NCBI GenBank assembly: GCA_016781705.1
Contig: JADDPV010000023.1
Coordinates: forward strand, 1 to 7,140
Origin: Rubrobacter sp.
GTDB lineage: Bacteria; Actinomycetota; Rubrobacteria; Rubrobacterales; Rubrobacteraceae
DNA: 7,140 nucleotides
Direction of reading: 5' to 3'
Both the position numbers and the translations under genes were made by a program. The notes beneath the pieces were generated by a model that saw only the letters and a list, made by a program, of their open reading frames with translations, was not told where the DNA came from and did not search any database. Each line of letters begins with the position of its first letter. Position 1 is the first letter of the stretch. Of the stretch, positions 1-5,792 are shown piece after piece.

Positions 1-343
1 CCGCCACGACCGGCGCGGGGAGAGGGCGACGCGCGGGGCCGCCAGCCACCTCCGCGTTCCCCACTTCGACGACCGATCGTCGGAAAACGCGGGTGCCGCA
101 CCCTTCGGAGGCCCCGCCGAGGCGCTCAGGAGCCAACCTCGCGCGAGCGAGATAGCATCGTAGTCTTAACGCCCCTTCCGGAAGACGAAGTGCGCCGTCG
201 GTACGCTCCTGCGGACGAGCGGCGCGCCCGGGCGGGCTGACCAAACTTCGAGCCCCCCTCGCGCCTCGCCCGAACGGAAGGCCCTCGGGACCCGCGGGAA
301 AGCCGGCGCCTTAACCGAGCCGATACACGCCCGTCACCCGCCC
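1..343. other. Gene-free GC-rich stretch, no function assigned
   Basis: No reading frame here looks like a protein: translations are Arg/Pro/Gly-rich in the way random GC-rich DNA is. Visible small structures are a hairpin-capable repeat at 67-82 (CGACGA, four bases, TCGTCG), a perfect 10-base palindrome CTTCCGGAAG at 175-184, and three copies of CTTAAC at 165, 310 and 343. None of these is enough to call a promoter, operator or RNA. I looked for tRNA-like ends and for rRNA and found none. Confidence 0.6.
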
Positions 344-369
344 TTAACCCATGGGGTGGATAATAGGGG

Positions 370-428
370 AAAGCCCCCTGGCGAAGCAGGAGTCCCCCTC
401 CGCTTGCACAACACGCCGGGGGCTTTTT
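370..428 (+). terminator. Two-part hairpin with T run, probable plus-strand terminator
   Basis: The outer stem pairs 370-378 (AAAGCCCCC) with 418-426 (GGGGGCTTT); after one bulged T at 379 it continues as 380-383 (GGCG) with 414-417 (CGCC), giving 13 pairs. Directly stacked inside is a second hairpin: 384-387 and 389-392 (AAGC, bulged A, GGAG) pair with 398-405 (CTCCGCTT) around a TCCCC loop, leaving 406-413 unpaired. The plus-strand side ends in TTTTT (424-428), the intrinsic-terminator arrangement. Read on the minus strand the same stem is followed only by TTT within the stem and then CCCC, so it would terminate the leftward operon less well, though it lies about 280 bases past its last stop codon. 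No intact plus-strand gene precedes it in the window, so its parent transcript is unknown. Confidence 0.6.
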
Positions 429-581
429 CGTGGCCGCTCGCGAAGGGGCGCGGTCGGGAAGGGGCGGCGGGCCCGTGTTTCCAAGAAGGGGTCATCGCAT
501 GATTGATGCTGTTGGCGAATTCGGAAGCGGGGCAACATACTCCCGGGGCAGGCCCGAACCGCCGACCGTCCGGAGGAGCCC

Positions 582-660
582 ATGTCCCTGCGCCCCGGGC
601 CGATCCGCCCCGTCCCCGAAGAGACCGCCCGGTAGCCCGGGCCGCCTATCCGAGAGCGCC
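582..660 (+). pseudogene. IS1182-type transposase, N-terminal fragment with frameshift
   Basis: A GGAGGA box at 572-577 precedes ATG at 582. The frame reads MSLRPGPIRPVPEETAR and then hits TAG at 633. Shifting frame at 632 continues as VARAAYPRA. Joined, this matches what I recall as the conserved start of IS1182-family transposases (MSLRP..., VPEETARVARAAFPKGN). One base appears to be missing at the CGG/GTA junction. After about position 658 neither frame resembles the family, and the catalytic DDE domain (several hundred residues) is absent, so this is a dead fragment. Bases from about 483 to 581 may be the element's left end, but no terminal inverted repeat can be confirmed without its partner. 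It points toward the 3' end of the leftward operon, whose last stop codon lies at 708-710. Family assignment is from memory of the motif, not from a search. Confidence 0.55.
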
Positions 661-707
661 TGCGCGCGCTGGCCGCCTGATCTGTCCAGGGTTACGGGGA
701 TACGTGC

Positions 708-1760
708 TTAACTCCTGAGGCCGACCTTGGAGCGGTGGGCTATCTCTTCGAGGTTGGTCCATTGCATGCCGCGCGTGCCGCCCTCGATCTCGTGGACGAT
801 GTCGAGTACCGCGGCGTTTACCGGGGTAGGAACGCCTTGCTCACGCCCCGTGGCCACGATCTGGGCCACCTGCATATCAACCTCGGTCTTGCGCTTCTTG
901 ACCTTCAGGTCACGCCAGATGCCCATGTGCTGCTTTATAGAGTTGCGCCAAGAGTCGGCGAGCGCCGAAAGAGTCCCGTCGGCGCGAGCCTCCATGTCGT
1001 CGCCCGGGGCGAACTTCTCCGGCTCGAACTCCCCTATCGGCTCGACCTTGTCCACCTGCGTGCGCGCCACCAGATAGGCCTCGGCGCAGACTGCCCGGCA
1101 CAGGCGCCTCCCCAACGGGTCGTCTATGACCTCCGCCACCGGAGCGTCAACACAAGAGACGAGGAAACCCAGAGCGCCGAAGACCAGCTTGCCCCAAAGA
1201 AAGCCCCAGATGTTGTCGGTCACGCGGGCGGGCATCGCGTGCTCCAGGGCTTCTCTCAAGGCTTCGACGCGGGGAGTGATCTTGCCGTCGAGCTCACCGA
1301 CGTAAATCGTTTCCTCATAACCCAGTTGAATCAGGCCGGGCTCGAGGAGGTCGGCCCCGAAGTGCACGAACGCGCCCACTGTCCGCTCCGCCCCGACACG
1401 CTCGGCGATCAGGGCCTCGTTCAGACCGTTTTGCAGCGAGAGGACGTAGCCTTCCGGCGCCAGCAACAGCGCTAGTTGCTCCATAGCGGGTTCGGTGAAG
1501 TGGCCCTTCACGCACAGAAAGGCTACCTCGAGCGGACCCTCCAGCTCCTCGGGGAGGATGACGTCGGGGTGGAAAGTTTGCTTTCCACGCACACCGGTGA
1601 TGCGCAGGCCGCGCCCCCGAATGGCTCCGACGTGTTCGGGAGCCGAGTCGACCAGGGTCACGTCGTACCCGGCGTCGTCCAGGTAAGCACCGATGGTCCC
1701 TCCGATCGCTCCCGCACCGACGATGGTGATGGGTTTGTCGCGCAGATCACCGTCTGCCAC
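708..1760 (-). CDS. Ketopantoate reductase (PanE/ApbA) family dehydrogenase
   Basis: Predicted 350-residue cytosolic NAD(P)-dependent 2-hydroxy-acid/keto-acid oxidoreductase of the PanE fold. The N-terminal Rossmann domain carries GAGAIGG (residues 15-21) right after strand one, and Asp38 ends the second strand (VTLVD), which in this fold usually favours NAD(H) over NADP(H). FLCVK (81-85) and QNG (110-112) match the conserved VK and QNG motifs. The probable catalytic lysine is Lys191 in WGKLVFGA, and KTEVD (291-295) matches the C-terminal TEID motif with Glu293. The substrate-binding Asn of E. coli PanE in KLAVN is Gly195 here, so the substrate may not be ketopantoate. The GTG at 1758-1760 is chosen because AAGGAGGT lies six bases upstream; a longer form from ATG 1829 or 1790 has no good binding site. 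It is the last gene of the leftward operon, about 270 bases after the M28 gene. Family is confident; reaction is not. Confidence 0.88.
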   Translation of the reverse strand: MADGDLRDKPITIVGAGAIGGTIGAYLDDAGYDVTLVDSAPEHVGAIRGRGLRITGVRGKQTFHPDVILPEELEGPLEVAFLCVKGHFTEPAMEQLALLLAPEGYVLSLQNGLNEALIAERVGAERTVGAFVHFGADLLEPGLIQLGYEETIYVGELDGKITPRVEALREALEHAMPARVTDNIWGFLWGKLVFGALGFLVSCVDAPVAEVIDDPLGRRLCRAVCAEAYLVARTQVDKVEPIGEFEPEKFAPGDDMEARADGTLSALADSWRNSIKQHMGIWRDLKVKKRKTEVDMQVAQIVATGREQGVPTPVNAAVLDIVHEIEGGTRGMQWTNLEEIAHRSKVGLRS

Positions 1761-1766
1761 GTTCTT

Positions 1767-1774
1767 ACCTCCTT
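1767..1774 (-). promoter_or_regulatory. Ribosome binding site that fixes the GTG start
   Basis: On the minus strand AAGGAGGT sits six bases before GTG (1758-1760). It is the strongest Shine-Dalgarno sequence in the window. It sets the start of the PanE-like gene 23 codons inside the longest open frame, leaving a short conventional leader before the Rossmann GxGxxG motif. Confidence 0.85.
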
Positions 1775-1815
1775 CCTCACTTACAATCATGTCGATCCGC
1801 CCTCGAAGCCCGTCG

Positions 1816-2032
1816 TCACAAGGCGACATGCGCCTCGTAACCCCGGACTTCCACCTTCGTACCCATACGAGACGAGTGTTCGGCCAGTCCGCCCAACACG
1901 CCCGTCCGCCGAACGTAGGTGATCCCAGACCTCGCTCGTACCAGACGCGGCAAGGCCCGGAGGATACAGCGGAGCCACGTCGCCAACCGCGATCAGAACG
2001 GGATCGTTACCCGACTCGATCGTCTCCGCGCT
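1816..2032 (-). pseudogene. Gene relic, first part CapA-like
   Basis: Between the M28 stop and the PanE-like gene, two protein-like pieces lie in different minus-strand frames. From 2032 down to about 1904 one frame reads as a natural N-terminus including PVLIAVGDVAPLYPP and ending WDHLRSAD. The strand-then-GDV motif and the later LRSAD resemble the start of CapA-family (poly-gamma-glutamate synthesis, metallophosphatase-like) proteins. The same frame then degenerates. In another frame, 1920-1816, the sequence ends GTKVEVRGYEAHVAL and a stop, which looks like a real protein C-terminus that I do not recognise. No ATG, GTG or TTG with a binding site starts the first piece. The simplest reading is a gene with a large internal deletion, keeping about 43 codons of the front and about 30 of the back out of frame. 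Alternatives are chance, or an expressed small protein starting at the GTG at 1978 (63 codons). The CapA label is tentative. Confidence 0.35.
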
Positions 2033-3786
2033 CAGATACCCGAACCGTTTCGCAGGTTCATGCCAACCTGCGCCAGCTCGTGCATGACATGGTTCCGCCG
2101 ACGCACGAGCACCGTCGTTATCTCCCTTTCCTCGTCGCTCCCGCGGTCGGTGAGCAACAGCCGGTCGATCGGCGCGAGCAGCGGCACCGGGGGCTGGGGC
2201 ACGGCGGGGTCGTGGTCGAAGGGGTCCGACCGGGCGTAGTTCAGGCGCACCAGCCCCAACTCGACACGTCTTACCGCTTCGTTGAGCTCCCGGGCCACCT
2301 CCGGCCCGTCATTCTCCCTCGCACCTTCCAGCCGCTGCTGGAACCCGTCCGCAAGTTCCGCGACCTCTTTCGCCCTGGAGACGACGGAGAAAAGGTCGAA
2401 GCGCTCTCCGGCCTTTGCGTTCCAGTTGCGGAGGTGATCCAGCAACTCCTCCGCGGAGGCTCGAACATCCAGGGGAAGAACCGTCTCAGAGAGGAAGCGG
2501 TGCGCGACCACGGCGTAGATCCGGGCGTCCCGGGCAAGTAGCTCGGGGTCGAGCTTGTCCGGCGTGTCCTCGGTGGTGTGCCACCACCACCCTACGCCGC
2601 CCCCCTTCGCTCCGGGGCCCCCAAGGAGCGCGGCGACGTCCCCGGCAGAAGCGTCCTGACCCGCGGGCTGCTCGGAGGCGAACATGAACAGGGAGGGTAT
2701 GCCGAGCGACATGAAGGACTGGTCCCCCGAGCGGCCGAAGCGCGACCCGCGGAACTCCTCGCCGGTGAGTTCCCGGATGGCGTCGGCGGCGACTCCGCGG
2801 GTCTCGGCCATCGCCTGCCCCTCGGTCAGGACCGTGGCCCCGCGTCCGCCTGGCGAGTCGGTGTTCAAGTGCAGCACGCAGTTTTCATGGAGCTCCTCCC
2901 AGAAGTTGTCCGCGTACCACGCCGACCCGGCGTAGCGACCATGGGAGTGTCCGGACCAGAAGGCGAGCCTGAGGCTCCGGCGCAGCCTCTCCCGGTGCGG
3001 CAGCAGGACCCGGAGCACCTCGAGCATCAGGGCGTTGGCGCTGCCGTTGTCCATAGCCCCGTAGTGCCAGGAGTCTATGTGCCCGGAGAACAGCACGAAC
3101 TTCTCCGGCTCCTCGGTCCCGTCCAACTGCGCGACGAGGGTGGGGATCTCCTTCCACCCCGTGAAGACCCGGGTAGTGAGGTGCACGGTGGGAGGTGCGG
3201 GCCCTTCCAGGGACTCGCGCAGGATCTTCGCCCCGGCCGCCCCTACGGAGACCATGGGAACGCGCGGCAGATCGCGGCGGGTCTCCGGCGTGGGCGATCC
3301 CCAGAGGGTGGAGACGATCATCTCGTGGACGTACTCGTCGGCGTTGGCGAACACGCAGGCGGCAGCCCCGGCTTCTTCGGCGGTCCGGGCCTTGCCCGGG
3401 ATCGCTATACCCTCCACGAGTACGGCCTTGCCCCGGACGTCTTTTCCGGAGTAATCCTCCCAGGTCCCGCTCCCGGCGTAGACGAGGGGCAGCTCCAGCC
3501 CACCCTCCGGCGTCTCGGGCGCCATAGAGTGGGTGATGGCGGGCACCTCAGTGCCCTCGACGGTGAGTTCGGCGCGCTCGGGGAGACTGATGTAGGCCCA
3601 GCCCGTGTGACGAGTGGTCTCCAGCCCCAGGTCGCCCAGCACACCCTCCACGTAGTCGAAGGAAGCACGCTCCTCTTCCGTGCCGGAGAGCCTCACCCAC
3701 CGAGCTATAGTCTCAGTGTCCGACATTAACCTCTCGGACGATACGGATCCGACGATCTTTCCCTCTACGTCGCTCAGTTCTCTCAT
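2032..3786 (-). CDS. M28-family peptidase-like protein with PA-type insert
   Basis: A 584-residue protein without signal peptide or membrane segment, so probably cytosolic. Residues 20-95 form an N-terminal lead-in, about 95-205 a protease-associated (PA)-like domain (GKAVLVEG, EEAGAAACVFAN, RVPMVSVG), and about 215-435 the M28 zinc-aminopeptidase fold. Expected metal ligands are visible: His236 and Asp238 in SGHID, Asp246 in MDNGSAN, Asp310 in LNTDSPG, His403 in WWHTTEDT. Where typical M28 enzymes have the catalytic Glu and a ligand Glu (EExGLxGS), this protein has GHSHGRYAGS (279-288), so both carboxylates are missing and Ser281/His282 take their place. A helical region of about 145 residues follows the fold. 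It may be a non-classical hydrolase or a binding protein. The start at ATG 3786 has AGGAG (3798-3802) with a long 11-base gap; the alternative Met21 has a poorly spaced site. It lies 53 bases after the M20 gene and probably acts on the same substrate pathway. Confidence 0.87.
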   Translation of the reverse strand: MRELSDVEGKIVGSVSSERLMSDTETIARWVRLSGTEEERASFDYVEGVLGDLGLETTRHTGWAYISLPERAELTVEGTEVPAITHSMAPETPEGGLELPLVYAGSGTWEDYSGKDVRGKAVLVEGIAIPGKARTAEEAGAAACVFANADEYVHEMIVSTLWGSPTPETRRDLPRVPMVSVGAAGAKILRESLEGPAPPTVHLTTRVFTGWKEIPTLVAQLDGTEEPEKFVLFSGHIDSWHYGAMDNGSANALMLEVLRVLLPHRERLRRSLRLAFWSGHSHGRYAGSAWYADNFWEELHENCVLHLNTDSPGGRGATVLTEGQAMAETRGVAADAIRELTGEEFRGSRFGRSGDQSFMSLGIPSLFMFASEQPAGQDASAGDVAALLGGPGAKGGGVGWWWHTTEDTPDKLDPELLARDARIYAVVAHRFLSETVLPLDVRASAEELLDHLRNWNAKAGERFDLFSVVSRAKEVAELADGFQQRLEGARENDGPEVARELNEAVRRVELGLVRLNYARSDPFDHDPAVPQPPVPLLAPIDRLLLTDRGSDEEREITTVLVRRRNHVMHELAQVGMNLRNGSGI

Positions 3787-3839
3787 GTGTACGCTGTCTC
3801 CTGGTATCGGTCGTCGCTTCCGTCCTGGTCCGCGCCCAT

Positions 3840-4970
3840 CTAAAGCGTCTCCATGAGGCGGGCTACCAGAGCCGCTCGCAGGGGTATGCTGGCCACCTCG
3901 ACGTGCTCGTCGGTGGCGTGGGCACCGCCACCCACGGCGCCCAGCCCGTCCAGCACCGGTACGCCCAGATCAGCGCAGAGACAGCCGTCGCTGGCGCCTC
4001 CGGCCAGCCCCTCCTTCAGCTCGAAGCCGATGTCGGCTGCAAGCCGGCGGGCGTGATCGAAGAGCTCCGCGATCTTCTCCGTCCGCTCCATCGGGGGCCA
4101 GATCATCCCCCCTTCGACCTCGACCTTCGCTTTCGGGTGGTGAGCTTGTAGGTCGGAGATGACCTCGTCCATGCGGTCCGCCTCCGGCCGAGCTACGGTA
4201 CGGACGTCCACCTCGGCCGAGGCCTCGGCGGCGATCACGTTGTAGCGCGTGCCGCCGCTTACCACGCCGACGTTGACCGTCGTCCCCGTTTCCGCGTTCG
4301 TATAGCCCTGGAGCTCCAGGATCAGACGCGCCATCTCCTCTACGGCGCTGATGCCTCCCTCGGGGTCAAGGCCCGCGTGGGACGGGCGCCCGGCGACCCG
4401 GATTTTGTAGCGCCCCACGCCCTTGCGGGCGGTCTTGAGCGCGCCGCCAAGGCTGGGCTCGAGGACGAGCACGGTGGCGGCCCGGAGAGCCTCGCGCTCG
4501 ATAAGGGCGCGCGAGTCGGGGCTGCCGATCTCTTCGTCCGAGTTACAGAGGAAGGTGAGCGGCCGGTCCACCCCGAGGACTTCGCGAAGGGCCCTCACGG
4601 CCCAGAAACCTTGCACGAGGCCGCACTTCATATCGAATATGCCGGGTCCTGTCGCCACGCCGCCCTCCACACCGAACGGCATCACTTTTAAGGTGCCTGC
4701 GGGCCATACCGTATCGTAGTGACCGAGGAGCATTAGCGGCGGGGTGCCGTCTTCCTCCCCCCACCGGACCAGGACGTGATCGCCGGAACCAGCGGCGGGT
4801 ACTATCTCGGCCCGTCCGCCCGCCGCGGGGACGGCGTAGTCCGCAAGGAAGCGCGAGAAACCGTCCAACAGGTCTTTGTCTGTAGAGGGAGTCTCCCACT
4901 CCACGAAGGCGCGGAGGTCATCGAGCATGCGGTCCTGGTGCTCGCGGAAGAACTTCACTAGCGGGTCCAA
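3840..4970 (-). CDS. M20-family carboxypeptidase, glutamate carboxypeptidase-like
   Basis: A 376-residue zinc hydrolase of the M20/ArgE/DapE superfamily, closest in motif pattern to carboxypeptidase G2 (glutamate carboxypeptidase), which cleaves C-terminal Glu or other N-acyl amino acid amides. The dinuclear site is complete: His84 in GHYDTVW, bridging Asp113 in GPGIFDMKCG, catalytic Glu146 and ligand Glu147 in DEEIGS, Glu171 in VLEPS, and His351 in GGAHATDEH. Residues about 185-290 are the dimerisation (lid) domain, with RPSHAG and His198. Length is normal for cytosolic family members and there is no signal peptide, unlike the secreted Pseudomonas CPG2. The start is TTG at 4968-4970; AAGGAG (4981-4986) stands ten bases upstream, and the next Met (residue 15) would cut into the first helix. 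The gene lies 39 bases after the SDR gene and 53 before the M28 gene. The family is clear; the amide substrate is not. Confidence 0.92.
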   Translation of the reverse strand: MDPLVKFFREHQDRMLDDLRAFVEWETPSTDKDLLDGFSRFLADYAVPAAGGRAEIVPAAGSGDHVLVRWGEEDGTPPLMLLGHYDTVWPAGTLKVMPFGVEGGVATGPGIFDMKCGLVQGFWAVRALREVLGVDRPLTFLCNSDEEIGSPDSRALIEREALRAATVLVLEPSLGGALKTARKGVGRYKIRVAGRPSHAGLDPEGGISAVEEMARLILELQGYTNAETGTTVNVGVVSGGTRYNVIAAEASAEVDVRTVARPEADRMDEVISDLQAHHPKAKVEVEGGMIWPPMERTEKIAELFDHARRLAADIGFELKEGLAGGASDGCLCADLGVPVLDGLGAVGGGAHATDEHVEVASIPLRAALVARLMETL

Positions 4971-5009
4971 CGGTTGAATTCTCCTTTCCGGTGCGCCGTC
5001 AGGAGCATC

Positions 5010-5780
5010 CTAGTCGCGAAGTGTGCGTCCTGCGGAGTAGCCGCCGTCCACGAAAAGCGTCTCTCCCGTGACATACGATGCCGAGGTCAGATAGAGAACC
5101 GCTTCGGCGATCTCGCGCGGCTCACCGGGGCGTGCCAGCGGTATGCGGGCGATCTTGCGGTGGTGCTCTTCCCGGCCTTGCTCCGTCGAGGTCAACTCTG
5201 CCACTCCCGGTGTCTCCACGAGCCCCGGGGCGACAGCGTTCACGCGTATGCCGTGCTCCGCCCACTCAACGGCGAGGGCCTTGGTCAGCATGATGAGGGC
5301 CGCTTTCGAAGCGCAATAGTGAGCCACCCCGGGTCGGGCCACGACCCCCGCGGACGACGCGACGTTTACGATGCTACCCGCACGTCCGTTGCTTACTGCC
5401 CATCGGGCCATCTCCTGAGAGCACAGGAACGGCGCGCGCAGGTTTACGCCGAAGACGCGCTCCCACTCGTTGCGAGAAATCTCGAGAGCAGGGGTGGACG
5501 GGAAGATCCCGGCGCAGTTGACGAGCACATCGACGGACCCGAACCTCTCGACCGCGGCTTCGACGATTCTCGAGGGGGCGTCGTCCTCGGTCAGGTCTAT
5601 CCCCAAAGCCAGCGCCTCCCCATCAAGTCGAGAGCACGCTTCTCGGACGCCTTCCGAGTTTCGATCTACCCCGACGACCCTTGCCCCGGCCCCTACCATG
5701 TTCTGCGCGACGCTGCGCCCTATGCCGCTCGCTGCGCCGGTGACTACCGCAACCCTTGCTGCAAGCTCCGGTTCGATCAT
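5010..5780 (-). CDS. Short-chain dehydrogenase/reductase (SDR), classical type
   Basis: A 256-residue classical SDR catalysing NAD(P)-dependent alcohol/ketone interconversion. All hallmarks are present: cofactor motif TGAASGIG (14-21), Asp39 at the end of the second strand (VVGVDR), which predicts NAD(H), DVLVNCAG (84-91) as the NNAG-type motif with Cys for the second Asn, Asn113, catalytic Ser142, and Tyr155/Lys159 in YCASK. The C-terminal VTGETLFVDGGYS (237-249) is the usual FabG-like ending. Length is typical. ATG 5780 is preceded by only a weak binding site (GAAGG), and the transporter stop lies 12 bases upstream, so translation is probably coupled. In this setting it could oxidise a hydroxy group of the imported compound or of a cleavage product. 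General SDR annotation as a FabG-like 3-oxoacyl-ACP reductase is possible, but no fatty-acid synthesis genes are nearby. Confidence 0.92.
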   Translation of the reverse strand: MIEPELAARVAVVTGAASGIGRSVAQNMVGAGARVVGVDRNSEGVREACSRLDGEALALGIDLTEDDAPSRIVEAAVERFGSVDVLVNCAGIFPSTPALEISRNEWERVFGVNLRAPFLCSQEMARWAVSNGRAGSIVNVASSAGVVARPGVAHYCASKAALIMLTKALAVEWAEHGIRVNAVAPGLVETPGVAELTSTEQGREEHHRKIARIPLARPGEPREIAEAVLYLTSASYVTGETLFVDGGYSAGRTLRD

Positions 5781-5792
5781 GGCCTTACGCCT

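Noticed and set aside
336..372. A string resembling the 3' half of a TPP riboswitch (ACCC, then AACCC-AT, GGATAATA, GGGGAAA)
   Set aside because: The CTGAGA motif and the GCG between GATAATACC and AGGGAA are missing and no partner half lies at usual distance. No thiamine gene follows. Judged chance similarity.
344..583. A 79-codon minus-strand frame across the hairpin region
   Set aside because: Arg/Pro/Ser-rich with no recognisable motif, it covers the inverted repeats of the terminator and the IS fragment start and has no convincing ribosome binding site.
1857..1870. Small inverted repeat TCGTA-CCCA-TACGA upstream of the PanE-like gene
   Set aside because: Five base pairs only, with no T run and no conserved partner; too weak to call a terminator or operator.
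1693..2541. A 282-codon plus-strand frame crossing the gap between the PanE-like and M28 genes
   Set aside because: It lies opposite two well-supported genes for most of its length, has Arg/Pro/His-rich composition and no ribosome binding site of note.
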